Origin: Leucogyrophana mollusca
Taxonomy: Eukaryota > Basidiomycota > Agaricomycetes > Boletales
DNA: 64,000 nucleotides
Direction of reading: 5' to 3'
Assembly: GCA_021014945.1 (NCBI GenBank)
Contig: MU266440.1
Coordinates: 1 to 64,000 of the forward strand
Shown: piece after piece, positions 13,484 through 28,551 of the stretch
Layout: each line of letters starts with the position of its first letter
Position numbering within the stretch: the first letter of the stretch is position 1
Position numbers and translations under genes: made by a program
The notes under the pieces: generated by a model
Database searches by the model: none
Told to the model about the DNA's origin: nothing
The model's input: the letters and a program-made list of their open reading frames with translations, nothing else

Positions 13484-16400
13484 TTATACCTCGCCCTCTT
13501 CACGACGTGCAGCAGCCCAACAAAAGTGCCCACACCCTGCTGCACAAGGATGTCCCACAATTCCCGCTTCGTTTCTCCACATGGACGCCGCAGGACGCGT
13601 GGGACCTTCTCCTCCCTCATCGCCGTCTTCCTCTCGGGCTATAGTCCGGCCCCGACTGGCGAGTGGCAACCCGAGTTCGACCATTGGCCGGGTCATATAA
13701 TACTGCCAATAACACTCCTGGTGTCCGCCGTGTGTGCAGACAGAGCACTGAAAGAGAAGCGTACGGACTGGAAGATGGCTGGATGCACATTAAATGCACA
13801 GCCAGAGGCATGAGTGAATACTGGTATTCGTGTAGTAAGGGGCACCAACGCACCATATCGAACATCGTACGACCGCCTGGCACGCCGCGCAAAGGGTGTA
13901 TGCACCCTTGGATTTGCTTGTCGCAGTCATGGGTTTTCGGCACCGTCCGCATGCCGTATAGATGACAGTCTCGAGCTACGGATGTCAGCGATAAGATGGC
14001 AAAACCGACAGAACATGTGAATGACGTTAACTTGCCTTGCTGGTATTCCGGACATCGTCAACCTCGGTATGTTTCCTTAGATAGGCTGCACATGTGTGGA
14101 GCTGAAGACGCATCAGGATATCTAGGAGAGAATGGGTAAGACAATAGACTTTTAGGACTGCGAGGAGACAAGCTCACCAACATACGACTCCAAGAACCGT
14201 AGGACCCTCCCTGGACTGATCTGAAGCTCCCTCGCGGCCACAATAGACAACATCGCACACATTTGCACGTCGCCCTGTCCAAAGGTGGGCTATAAGGTTT
14301 TGATAACATGCATGTGAAACCCACTTTATCTGCGAAGTCTTCCAGCGTGTCTCGCAGTGCACGCCACCCTGCATCGCGAAGCAGGGCTTCTTCAGTGGTA
14401 ACCACCTCCCGCCGCAGCTCACTCATTTCGACCTCGACCTGCGCATCGCTGCATTCACCATCATTGGCGTTTGCGTCATGTGCCCTCGAACCCCCGTCTC
14501 CACTGCGTTTATCATCCCTAACGCTGCTCGCAAGTTCTTGTTCGCGTACGGACGCGTCCCCAGCAATTATCGTGCGTATGCTGCTCTGAGACGACTGCTT
14601 TGCCAAGGGGTGTTGCGTACGGGGGTTTGGCGTAGTGCCAGGAGCAATTGTGGAGCTGATTGCGGGGGCAGCAAGCGATACAACTGTCGAGCTGCGACTG
14701 CGGCTCTTAATTCGTGTGGCGGCTGAGTTCCTCCTCGATCTCGACCGCGAAGTTGAGCTCGTCTTGCGCACTCTGACGTTTCTCCGCGCGGAAGTTGATC
14801 CGCCACTACCCTCCGAGTCGGCCGAGTCACTATCCGTGTCTGTGGAACCAGGCGAAGGGCTCGCCTCATCTTCCACTTCCCCCTCCCTATCCCCCTCATC
14901 TTCGTCCTCTGTCCACCGATGTTGACCCGCGAGCCTTGATAATGGACTCGGGTGCGCCGGAGCAATCTTCGTGGCAGCACGCATCTGAGGTGATATCAAG
15001 GTTCCTTCTCCCGCCGCTATCCCTTCTTCATCACTAGCATTGCTCTTGAACACCTCTTCATCGTCCCCACTTCCTTCAGATGAATCCGAGTCATCCAATG
15101 CGCCCTCTCCGACATGCCTGAGACTCTGGCTCCCACTTCGTGTGCTATCGCTTGGACTCTCACTTTGTGTGGTCGACGAACGGGTGTACACACTTGGTCG
15201 CCGCGCTGTGACACCAGACACAAGGATCGACGGCCGCCGGGGCGTACTTGTCATCATTGTGGAAGGGGGTAGCGCTACAGAGGCACGGCGCGGAGAGGAC
15301 GACGCGGAGGACACGGGGGTCAGGTTACGGGAGTTGGGCGGAGGCTTTATGGAGGATGAACGGGAATTCTGTCCATGGTTTTGACTTGGACTGCGGGATT
15401 TGTTCGACGTAGAAGTGGAGGTCGGAGCGGGACTTGGTCCAGACTTCGATTGAGACGGTTTGAAAACCGACTCAGAGGATGTTGCGTGTGTTGACGGATG
15501 CTTCGAGGTCATGGTTGATACAGAGGCAGGAGTCGAAGTTTCCCGCGGAATCGGGTTACCCATCAGCTTTATGTTAAACGTACCGACACTGGGTAGAGCA
15601 GCAGGCGCGGAGATAGAATGAAGTAGAGGGATAGGCTGGGTCGCGGTAGGTGGTGGGGACGAGGAACGGGAGGGTATAGGGCACATCCAATCGGGCACGA
15701 TGTCAGTCAGTAACGATCCCAAGAGCAACCACACCTGCGCAGCTTGGACATTGCCCACTTCTATCGCTATCTGCGATGTCAAGGTGATCAGGGACCGTGT
15801 GGAAATGGAACGCCGAAGTGGTGATATGACATTCCAGCAGGGTTGGCTACATACCTCAGCATTCATGGAGCACATCCTTCGTCGATCGTTGTCATCAACT
15901 ATGTACCTTCGTGCAAGCATCGCAAACACATTGCTGTCTCTGTCTTCTTCCGTATCCACGGCCCTCGGAGTGCGAACGAACGTACCCAGGCTTTGCTGTC
16001 CCGGTATGCGCGGGGCATCTCCGAGAGCCTTGGCGTTGATCTTCCGCTCACGCATGAAATGCCTTTTCTCTGGGTGCCTTGGGGGGATGAAGAAGGGTGA
16101 GTTGTGTCGACTTCTATACTGCATGGTGTGGGACGGAGCTCACACATCATCGTAAGGGACCTCCCACTTTCCTTCCTTGTCTGCGACGAACGCCAATGCC
16201 CCCTCACCAATTCCCTCGTACCCTTCGCTGCTTCCGTGTACGCTCCATGCAAGGGCAACACGTGATACAGCATCTATCGGCTTCACCGAGTTCCGCAAGT
16301 CGAGCTGTGCGAAGGTCCCGGACGAGTGTTGCGCCCAAACGGCGTGTGAATCGCGAAATTCCAGGTCTATTATACGTTCGTGCATGAGCTAATGAAGAGC

Positions 16401-18424
16401 GGGAGCGATGAGTGGGTTTTGAATGGAGGTTGGGGCAGGTGAGGTGACGAAGAAGGAAGAAGGACTAAAAGATAGGGATAGAGACACAGCACGCACCTGT
16501 CACCCCGCCTTCCGAGGAGGGCGCCTCGACAATCCATTTTGCGACCCACCCTCTCCTCACATCCCATATCTCGATTGCATCGCCTGCGGCACCTGTACCT
16601 TTGCCCTCGTTCACATTTTCGTGCTTGCTTACACCTCCAAGGATGCCCATGGCGCCACCCCCTGCTCCCATATTAAGCCCGTTAAGGCTGTCCAAACCAG
16701 CATTGACTGAAGCGGATGACAATCTTGGGCTCGCTAACAGCTCTGACCCGCTTCCGCTTCCGAATTCTGCATTGGACACCAGAGCCAGCTCACACGGATA
16801 ATCAGGTCGCCATAACACTCTGCGTACTGGGAATGATGGGTGGAGAGTATACGTTGGTTTGTGGGCGATGTGGGCTACAGTTCCCAGTGAGCTTGAGGAG
16901 GAAGCGGAGAGGTCCCACACCTATATTTCGTTAAGATACGTCAGCGACTCGTGCAGATACGCGGACGAGATCGACCAAGCAGGACGTTGATCAATTGCTA
17001 TGCTTCGGCTCACGAGACCGCGGGGAATGGGGCAAATGGCCGACAGTCCGAGGCCTAGGGACCAGTGACCCTATCCTCATGACGACCGCACAATCTCAGA
17101 GTCCCAAGGTAGCTATCTCTGGAAGGACATTGCCGCTCACCTTCACGGTATGGTCCAATCCTGCACTCAGTATCCAGCTTCTCTCACCACTTGACTCTCC
17201 TCCTGGTCCTCCTATTCCCGCTCCCGTACCAATGTTTGCTTCGTGAGAAACACTAGAGCCAAAATGGGCTCGAGAGGGTGAACACCAGTCTAGCGCGAGA
17301 ATGGCACCTGTGTGTGCAACGGGCAGACGATCGAGTTGACCACGCTGGCCCATTTGTAGATCCCATCTGGGCAATTATAATAAAAAGACATCAGGCGGAA
17401 AGTTACAGAAAGCAAAGGCGGACGAAAATGCAAAGAAAGAGATGACAAGCGGAAAGGACATCCTCACCTGTATATACTCCCGTTATCAAGCCCGACAACG
17501 GCTTGCAGTGGATGGGAGAGGCATGGGGAGAAAACCAGGCTTCGAACTGATGTTGGGTGATGAATCTTCATGAGGGATCGAGACATGTCTCTGAGATCCT
17601 GTGTCGACCGAAGCGAAAGGATGAGGATCGTGAAAACGAGACAGTCTGTAAGGCAAAACATGAGGAACGCACCCAGACGCGCATATCTCCGTCTGCAGAG
17701 CCAGTCACACAGTAGTAGTGCACTATGGATGAGCACGAGAGCTTGTGGATTGAACGGATATGGTTCTTAGTTTTGCGTTCTGATAGTTCGCGTTGATAGT
17801 GAGTTTGGACAGCACAGAAACGAAGACAATGCTGGATCACGTACCATACTTAGTAGAGCCAGACTTGTTGAGGTCCCACATAATAAGGTCCCCATTGCGT
17901 GCGCTCGTCAGCACTTTGTTGTTGTAGGCTGACGTCGCCAGGAGTAGTAAGCAGTCAGACGTTCATCCTAACACGCTCAGACGCACTTCCATGACACCAC
18001 GCGACGTCCGTACTCGCACTGTCAATCTTGAGCCCGCTTCCATCCCACAGATTCCTTGATGAATCTATCCTATGGCCACCTCTTCCGATGGATGACTTGT
18101 GATCCGCGCTTGGAGTCTCCGAGGGGTCCGACAGACGTAAAATACGTAGAGCTAGACGTTTGCTGTTACTCTATGGCCTCGCTGGAAGCGAAGCCTGGAG
18201 AACTCACATTCCTTTCCAGCTACAACACACCTCACGCCATCCTCGCTCTTCGCGATAGTCCCTCCGCCACTCGCGGTAGCCCTGTGAAGTCGCACATTGC
18301 GCGTCGAGCCTTGATAGCCGTGCCTCCGTGAGTCCGAGTACAGGTCCGCGGAGTAACCGATAAGTGTTAGTGGGGTCGGTGCGTTGTATGTCGACGAACG
18401 TCTGTGCACCGTCGTTGATTGCAT
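13484..18424 (-). CDS. RTC1: WDR24/Sea2 subunit of the SEA (GATOR2) complex
   Basis: GATOR2 antagonises the GATOR1 GAP and so links amino acid supply to TORC1 at the vacuole or lysosome. The N-terminal propeller is spread over many exons: GVRCVVAGKE near 18230, VLTSARNGDLIMWDL near 17900, VTGSADGDMRVW near 17690, the RAHFGSSV...ILSAGLDHTVK exon near 17150-17280, then DAIEIWDVRRGWVAKW and SSGTFAQLDLRNSVKPIDAV. A serine-rich disordered stretch follows (about 14500-15690). The C-terminus reads VQMCAMLSIVAARELQI, LQLHTCAAYLRKHTEVDDVR, then IYTACGRCRKPMTATSKSKG, CSICHLPVRTLLFQCSVC, THGGHQECYWQYY and GHPCAAGCGHFCW, the zinc-binding RING end of WDR24. That end requires an intron joining at about 13780-13870, which I verified by frame. 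The first ATG at 18424 is plausible but not proven. Confidence 0.85.
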
Positions 18425-18653
18425 GAGCGGGACAGCGAACTACACTTGCCATTTTGGGTGAGCGACATAAGGGCTGTTATCGGCTGTGACAGTTTTCCTT
18501 CGTACATCATGTAGGTGTCAAATCCTTGCTCATAGAATCTACGTCTAGATAAATTCTGAACAGGGACAATGCGCGGAGTCGAAGTCGGTCACAGTAGGTA
18601 TCGTGCTCTCCACGCATCCGAGTCCATGCAGCATCCACCATTCAGTATCCAAG

Positions 18654-21323
18654 TCAGGCTCCCTCATGGGCCTGCAAAGCTAAGTATTCTTGGATAGCCG
18701 ATCTTTGCGCCTGGGCGGACTCCGGCATTCCGCCGTCTACCGATGCGAGGCCCAGAAAACGCTGCATGTTGAACTCGAGGGTGCTGTGTTGAATATTATC
18801 AAAACTTGGCTGTGAAAGTGGAGGTAATGACTGCACTTCGGGAACGTGACGACGCTTCCAAGCGTTGCGGCGACTCTCGTACTTCCCGAGCAAAGATGAA
18901 AGGAACCGCGAATAAAGAGCAGGCGAGTGTTGCCCGTCGACAGCGCATATGCTAGATCCAAGCACTTCGATCAGTTCACGGATCAACGCAATGTTGTATT
19001 CTTGGACTGTCTCGTCAAAAACGGCCAAAAATTCCGGGCTCAGCAACTGGGTTTGAAGAGGGTGTTAGTGGTGGATGCAGTCTCCCGTCAAGCCACTGAC
19101 GTTGAGAAGAAAAGCCGCAGCGAAAGCTGCAAACAGGAATTGCGACTATTCCTCGACACGTGCGTTAGAGGGTAATTAATAGAGCGGAGGATATTAACGC
19201 ACTTCAAGGGCGTACCGCAGCCTTCCAGTCGGGTATAAGCGCTGTACCATGACCTGGATAACGGTTCGAGCACAACAAATCGACTGCAGGGAAGGTCAGT
19301 CTCACACGTCGCCTTGTCCCAATGTCATTTACCTCATGCGATACGTATGAGGCGCTTGATGCTTCAGATCTAGACCCATGCTGAAAGGCCTGGGAGAGCA
19401 CGGCTAGCCTCATGTAAGCAGCTATCCTGCCAAACTATTCAGCATGGGATAGTGCCAGATGTACATCCCATTGGACATACATAGACGACGAATCGGCTCT
19501 GTACTGGAAGATAAACGCTAGGGGTTCTGTATCAACTTCCAGACCACATTTCGAGGACCAGATAACACACTTTGACGGTCTGGGTGAGTTCCCAGTTTTG
19601 CAGTCCATTCTTCGCATGTGAGACATAACTGGAGGTCATACGCTACAGCTTTTGACACGATATCAAAGCTCTGAACGGGATGAGTTGAAGTCGACCATAT
19701 AAGGACTTAAAACCACTCACTTCTCCTTCTTTCCGTAAAACGTGCAGATCTGCTCGATAGTCCAGCATGGTAGTGATCATGTGGACATACCAGCACAAGT
19801 GGGCGTCAATAGTCAGATTCAATGGAGAGGATCTATACCAATCTCGGGAATTGCGGGCCACATAATCGTCCCGGGAAATCATGGGTATTTTCGCGGACTG
19901 AGTAGAATAAGATCCGTCAACGCAGAAACAATTTAGCCAGGTCCTAGTGCGGTTTAGCTTTTCGCGCTCGTCGAGTGAGCTGGGGGGATCCTGATGGAGG
20001 CCTAGCTCGCGCGCTAGACTGACATTCGTTATAAATAGCAGTTGCTTCAAACCAGGCGAACTGGCCATACCTGAAAGCTACGCCCATCAGCATCCAGCTC
20101 CGATCTTCCGCCAGCCTTCTGTGAGGCACAGGATAAACTGACAGTAGAAGATAGGCCTGGCATGTCTCGACATTTTTTGTGGGGGAAATAAGTGCTTGAC
20201 CGGCAGCATCTCTGGCGAACTTCATGGCGAGGCTGTAAATATTGCGCTTGCTGTAGTGTCGAGAGGCCAGTGCACAAACTAGATTCACCCGTAATAAGAG
20301 CCAAAACACAAGTGAAACGAAAAGGCACTCACCAACAGTGAACAGAAACGGGTGTGACCATATGAGTTTGGCAGGAGTATGATATTCGGGATCCAGAATG
20401 CTAAACGATGGCTGAAGGAATCATATATTAGATATATCCAGAACGGGAACACAATGTACTCACGTTGATGGTTTCAAAATACCTAGCAGAGATTTAGAAG
20501 TGCTGCTCCTTCGATTAAAGGGCGGACATACAGGGAGAAAAGGTCTATAACTTCGTCTGGATAGAGCGCACAGTATTTAACAATGGTTGGAGGGGATGAT
20601 ATTGACGGCACTGTTGCGCATGGCGGCGTCATCTACCAGATGGGTTGACTCGAGCACTCACGGGCGGTGAAATGTTCCATGTTAGCGAGTTCGGCCGGGC
20701 TTTGCAATGTGCCTGCGCTTCCAAGTTAAGAGGAATCAGCATGTACCGACCCGCATTAGAAGAAATATAGCTCGACCTTCAAACCAATCGGGGTATGAAG
20801 GTGCGTTTCGTACCCAGACATTGTATCTGCTTTCAGCTTGCGATCGCTGTAGTTGCTGTAGCAATTGTCGAATTTGACGGTCTTGGTCAAATGACTTTTC
20901 CTCTAGTTCTTCTTGAGATCTATGCACTGTTCTTAAGTGTGTCGTACTCCTTAGCTGTGTTAAAGGAATCCCTACAGTGCAGGTTTACGCTTTTTTCGTC
21001 CGCGAGGGATACATTGTTGTTCAGTGATCTGGCACCTCTTGCAGGCACCCATTCCAGCAACGTACTCGCATCTGACCTGGAATCGTGGTAAGGCTGGCGG
21101 GCAGTGAGACAGCCAGGTACTTAGCGGTTAATACCTTGAGAGATTTACAGTAGACACAGGCACCAGAACTATCGACAAGGTAAGGTTCACAGTACGAAGT
21201 GACCCTGGACACTCACGGTTGGGCGACGACAGGGGAACTTGAGCCGGAGGATAGTTGTTGATTGAGCCGTTCCTGACGACTCGTGCTCCACCTCCAGCTG
21301 CTTTCACCGACTTGGGCGGTCAT
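18654..21323 (-). CDS. Zn2Cys6 fungal transcription factor
   Basis: Start ATG at 21323. The binuclear zinc cluster is assembled from three exons: SSGACVYCKSLK, VRCEYVAGMGACKRC and a third part with QITEQQC, giving C-X2-C-X6-C-X8-C-X2-C-X6-C, a legal Zn2Cys6 spacing. A basic linker and a Gln-rich coiled-coil-like stretch near 20740-20900 (QIRQLLQQLQRSQ) follow, as expected for dimerisation. The middle holds the fungal transcription-factor region (SLARELGLHQDPPSSLDE, then EKLNRTRTWLNCFCVDGS), typical of a large group in mushrooms, and the protein ends with helical segments to the TGA at 18654-18656. Many short introns. Target genes are unknown, and neither neighbouring gene suggests a dedicated pathway. 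Confidence 0.85.
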
Positions 21324-22750
21324 AGAAATCAATGACGACCCAAGGCCAAGATAACACAAGTGGCACCCGCAAATTCTAGCGGAGATACTTCCGCCGAGGG
21401 AAACCGGGAGCTCAAAATAAAAATGGTCCTCAACTGTCTGAGTGGGCTCGTCGAAGAGGAGAATGGTGCAAGCAGCAAGGACTGACAGTCGTGGTCATTA
21501 CTTATAGGTTAGGAAGCCAGGAATCAACTCACTGAATATTTATTCTAATCCTTCAAGCGATTCGACCTCTAAATACCGCGCAATCGGACAATATAAATTA
21601 GATAAGATGAGCCGGAGAGAGCGGAGGGATGGTCATGCCCACCAAGCCTAACTCGCGAATTTTGTGTAGATCGATAAGTTTGGTTCAAAGGAAAGGCGGG
21701 CGTTTATCAACTGACCTCGAAACATTCACGTTGGGAGATTTTCCGGATTTGCTTGTCGCCCGTCAATTCAAAGGCTGGTAACTGGCAACAGTATATTTAT
21801 CAGCACGAAATGTCACCCCGGTACCTGCACGAGCTTACCAGAACGTGCGTTTCGCCATATATACTGGTTGATCCTGTGCAAATCCAATTGTAGCCCACTG
21901 TATGTCGTTACGGTGAGGAACTGCTGCAGCTCAATCCCCCACCAGAGTATCCATGCGTCATCGTGACAGCATCGACACTTGAGCCATCCGGGATTAACAC
22001 ACGTACCACTCGGCTCCCATCAGACCGGTACATTGGCGAATGGGGCTAAGGCCGCATCCCAGCGCGGGGGACGGGGCAGGCTGGGTCGGCAGGCTGGGTA
22101 CTGAGCGTATGACAGCTCACTAGCTCGACGCCCAAGGCGGTGATAATACCCCTCAGGCGACATCCGCGGTTCACCTGTCAACTTGATAGCTGTTTTTACT
22201 TGCCAAGGATGCCGAAAGCACCTGGTCGGCAACTGGGCCATCGGTTGCTTTTCAACTTCACGCAGGGACAACTCTGGTTGAGAAAACTAGCCAGAACCAC
22301 GGTGAGCAGCGTGGGCTTGGGTTCCCAGCAAAGCGAAACTTTGTGGATATCATAAATGAGAGAGCTGACACAATTTTCTTGGCATAAAACTAGAGTGAGG
22401 CGGGAGATTGCAGGAGGGGTGAGGGTTGATTTGTTGAGAACACTATGTGGACGCACTAGCATATCGTTGGTATTATTGCTGAAGCTTCAAGCCAGCTAAC
22501 AGCAAGTTGGAACATAGTCTGTCAACTCACGTACAACGTTAACTCACGCCGGGGCTGTGCTGAATCTGCGACGCGCTAGCGCGTCGGGCTTCGACGTGAT
22601 TCACACGACGGACCAAGAGACGAAAAGAAATTCATTCTATGGATGCACTAAGTAGCGTACACTGCAGGTCATTATTTTATTCATTATGATCATACCACGA
22701 TATGCAACGAAATCCAGGGCAAATGCAACTCATGACGGAGACGTAGTCCT
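21324..22750. other. Long intergenic region (1.4 kb) between the Zn2Cys6 gene and HSP70
   Basis: It contains the upstream region of the transcription factor gene and the 3' flank of HSP70. Open frames are short and unconvincing. It also carries a perfect 18-bp palindrome (22569-22586). Confidence 0.5.
22569..22586. repeat. Perfect 18-bp palindrome
   Basis: The sequence cgacgcgctagcgcgtcg equals its own reverse complement over all 18 bases, with an NheI-like GCTAGC core flanked by GACGC/GCGTC. Each half carries ACGCG, the core of fungal MCB (MluI cell-cycle box) elements. It could be a dimeric protein-binding site for the downstream regulator gene or an HSP70 3' hairpin. Function is not shown. 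Confidence 0.6.
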
Positions 22751-24975
<2,225 letters not shown>

Positions 24976-25122
24976 TTTGGGAATGTGGTCTGCGAAGGAA
25001 GAAGAATCGATGAGTGGATGTTCGTGTCGAGCGATCTCGCTGTGCGCTCACCTAAGGAGGATGATGGTTTAGGATACAGAGAAAATGATCAGTGAAGAAA
25101 AAAGCTGCAAACGTTTGCCAGC

Positions 25123-25183
25123 TTTTATAAGGAGTGATATTCTGCGTCATTCCAGGACGTTCCTTCATGATTCCAGATGGTTC
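25123..25183 (-). promoter_or_regulatory. HSP70 promoter: TATA box and heat-shock-element-like repeats
   Basis: On the minus strand, TATAAAA lies at 25123-25129, about 150 bases before the HSP70 start codon. Just upstream, 25150-25183 holds five GAA triplets when read on the minus strand (TTC on plus at 25150, 25160, 25164, 25171 and 25181). Two pairs are exactly 10 bp apart, the spacing used by stepped heat-shock elements bound by Hsf1. The placement right above the TATA box supports heat induction; the exact Hsf1 contacts are inferred. Confidence 0.6.
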
Positions 25184-25526
25184 TGTCCTGACGTAGACGG
25201 CTTGCGTGAGAACCTATGCCCAAATTGGAGAATCATGATGGCGTCGGCCATGGGGCAGCACCGTGGCGGACAAGCCAGATCTTTCTCATTCTTTCGCCCT
25301 GGGTTCCGGGCAAGAGGGGAGGGAACGGTCACAACGGAGTTGGAAGAGGTATGTTGGAGATATATAAGGCGATGTCCAAAATATACGTCTAGCGGTGTAT
25401 ACGGTAGGGAGACAGTGGGAGAAGAACGCATATGCAACGCAATCGGAAGTACACACTCCAGTAGACGAGAAATGAAACAGGTGAATGTGAAATCGTAATG
25501 TTGACGAGAGCATGGACTTGCATCGA

Positions 25527-28061
25527 TCAAGCCCCGTTTGCATGAGAACCTCCCACTGCCACCGCGTCATCCAGACTTCGGTGTGCCTGTAGATCACGAA
25601 TGACAGAAGGATCCACTGTACATATAGCGTGAGCATCGTTCAAGAAGGTTCGCAGTTGTAGTCACTGACCTGGAAGAACGCTCTTCCTCCGCACATGAGG
25701 GCCCGGCGATATTGGTGAGTGTTCGCCTCCAACTTGAGGGAATTCGCGCTAGGGGCGAATTAGGCACGTGGGTCATGCATGCAAGCCCAGCAACGCGATT
25801 AGAAACTTACATCCAATCCAGGATCAGCCATCGGGACTCTCTCAATGCCGGTCTCGTCCAGATCTCCGGGTACCTCTCCATCGATCGATGCAGCATTGAG
25901 CTCCATCGATAGCTCCAAAATGTCCGAATCGTCAGCGGGCATAGGTGGCGGAGGGGGTACACGTTCAACCTCCACAAACCCTGGAGGCAGCTTGCCACCG
26001 GCATTCTGAATTGCTTTCTCCCGAACTTTCTGCCATTGCTCATATCGATCAACAGCGTGTTGCTGCTCGCTGAGTAGACGGTCAATTAGACGACAAGTTC
26101 ATTTGCTCTGATCGAGATCACTTACTCGATCTTGCGTTGCTTGTAATGGTGCATTGTGTCGTCAAAGAGCTCTGGATTGATCTCCATGAACAGCTTCAGC
26201 GCATTATAAACCATACCGTGTATGGTTCTGCCATTCGGAATGAGATGGGGAGTCATCCAGACCGAAGTAACTCACCGGTTCCAATGAGACTTCGAGTTAG
26301 TGTACAAAGCAGGGAAAACAATGGGCAAAATGACAGCCAAGTTATCGCTCATGAGGTTGACGACGTATTCGTTATTCCAGTATAACAGGGCTCGCTCGGC
26401 GACTTGGAAGTGCTGACTGTTGATGCAGCGTGCGAGTTGGTGGAACAGTGGAATTTGGATCTTTTGGAATTCCGAAGGATCTGTAACGTCCAGCACCTCC
26501 TCCACTTCGTTGAGGAACATGACTTCCTTTGGCGAGTTCACTTTGGGCCAGTATTTGAGGAGGCCCATCATCACCTCCTCCGCCAGAGCCGGATCTTTTT
26601 CCAGGAATTGCACCACGCAGTACGCGAGTTGAGGGTGATATAACGAAAGGCTCTTCACTTTATGCAGCGGGATGAGGACTCGCGTCAGGAAAGTCTTGTG
26701 CTCGTCCTTGAGTGGCAACGCAAAGCCGTTAATGATGGACCCAAGGATCTCTAGTAACTCCGCGATGCCGTTATGTCTCTCTGTTTCATAGATGAAGTGG
26801 TAGAATACGTTGTTTATCGAACGACGAATGAAGGCGCGAAGGTTCAAAAATTTGCCATAGATGCGGTGCAATGTGGTTTTGAGGAAGTCGCGCTCTCTTG
26901 GGTCCTCGGAGTCGAAAAGTTCAAGGAGATTTAGCACAAAAGGTTGATCGATGTATCGTTTCGCTAAGTTGGTATTGAAATCGGGGCTTTCCACGAATCG
27001 CAAGAAGAATTCGTAGACAATTTGAAGGTGGGGCCAAGCAAGCTCCAAGACAGGCTCGTCTTCCTCCGGATCGAATGCGTCGCCGGTGGGATTAACAGGA
27101 GGGGGTATCGAACGGAAGAGGTTGACAGCAAACTACAAGCGTGCATGAGCTTATCGGGATGCCGATGGAAAGCAATGAGCACGGACCATGTTGACAACCT
27201 CCGGGTATATGTTTTCAGTTATCACCCCTCTTTGAGTTGTGATATACTCTAACATTTCGTGTAGAGTCTGAGCTTTGATTTGTTTACCTTTGAGCTCTGC
27301 GCTCGCGTCATTGAAATCGAATAATACACGGCATTGATGAAGCTTCTTGACAAATAACTGTGGTCGCTCCTGAGGTGCAGTTTCTGAATAAAACGTGATG
27401 AGGCCTGGCAATGAAGGAATCGCGGAGATGAAATGCACCTGCGAATGGGGGTAATCGTTCAATGTCCACTTTTTCCGTCACCACAAAACGACTGCTGCGC
27501 TGTTTACGGGGAGGCTTCCCGACGATCGGAATGGTGTCTCGAGGGCCAGATCGAAGACGGTTCAATGTGTTCGCGCGTGGGGGAGTGGCATTTCCGCCGA
27601 CGTTATCTAAACCGAGATTGGTTCGCTCTGGGGATCCAAACTGACCAGATCTTGCCGCACCTTCCGGAGGCGCGTCTGAACTAACGACAACAATGGGTGG
27701 TATGGGAGATGAGTTCCCTGATGAATTGTATCTGCGCTCCGGAGTAGCAGGGGCTGTAGCGGGTGACGAAGAGCGGTTAGAAGACGACGGAGGCTGGGAG
27801 GTGAGCGAATGATTGCTCGCGTTGTTACCAGAGGCACCAGGGAGACCAGCGGCAGGAGTGGGTTGGGGCAAAGGTTTTGCGGTGTTTGGTGGGGGTGGGG
27901 GTGCAGCTGCGGCTGGTGCGGGCGTGGATTTTGCATCCTTGTTCTTGGACGATCCAGAGTCCTGAGAACTCTTTCTGTTAAGCTGTGACGAAAAGTGAGC
28001 AACCTGACAACTTGGATGCGAAAGTCAGGCAACTGACAAAAGATTTCTTGAGACCTTTCAT
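25527..28061 (-). CDS. RTS1: PP2A B56-type regulatory subunit
   Basis: B56 subunits recruit the PP2A catalytic core to substrates carrying LxxIxE motifs and act at centromeres and in stress and cell-cycle control. The first coding exon is short ([11 protein letters not shown] at 28061, then a 55-nt intron) and joins [20 protein letters not shown] disordered P/S-rich N-terminus of roughly 150 residues follows. The HEAT-like core is well conserved: [79 protein letters not shown], and [20 protein letters not shown]. The C-terminus ends [20 protein letters not shown] and [17 protein letters not shown] with TGA at 25527-25529. The RRKS..PVDPSV motif is typical of B56 tails, which supports the chosen 3' exon joins. 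Confidence 0.92.
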
Positions 28062-28551
28062 TATTATAAGTGGGAGCAGAACGAGAGCCTGCAGAGCACC
28101 GGAATGATTGCCAGAGTGATGTTTTTGAAGGCGTTGATATTCGTAGCTTGTCAGAAATGGTCTTAAGCCACCAACAGGATCGATGAAGACCCTCTGTGAC
28201 TCAACGTCACACATTTTGTGACGCTGTAACGCTACTTTGGGGGGTTGCAATACCCAAATGTCTCATCATGTTTTCGTTTATCACGAGCCTCCTCAAAGAA
28301 TCGTTCCGTTGTTTTCCTGGGCAACTATCAGGTGCTGTAGAGAGAATATGGGTAGCATTTTTTTTGCGAATAAAACCGAGGAAGACGTATATGTTGTTTT
28401 GCCACGCGACGGGTTTCCTTTTTTGGCGGCCTTAACATGGGTGTCACGAGTCTGCTGTAAACCCAGCTCAGCAACCAGCTTGCTGCTCTTGCGAGTTGTT
28501 CTCTGCCTTCTCTGTCGCTGACACTCCTTTGCCCTCGTATCCTTCCCTCAA
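28062..28551. other. Divergent intergenic region, 490 bp
   Basis: Shared upstream region of the B56 gene (-) and the gene starting at 28552 (+). Frames here are short. T-rich and CT-rich runs near 28300-28550 are consistent with leader sequence of the plus-strand gene. No specific motif can be defended. Confidence 0.5.

Noticed and set aside
14058..16124. One 688-codon frame as a separate gene
   Set aside because: It reads through introns and contains the disordered linker of the WDR24 homologue; flanking exons join in frame to the propeller and RING parts.
21864..21885. Resemblance to the 5' end of 18S rRNA (CTGGTTGATCCTG)
   Set aside because: Only about 13 bases match; flanks do not continue into rRNA sequence.
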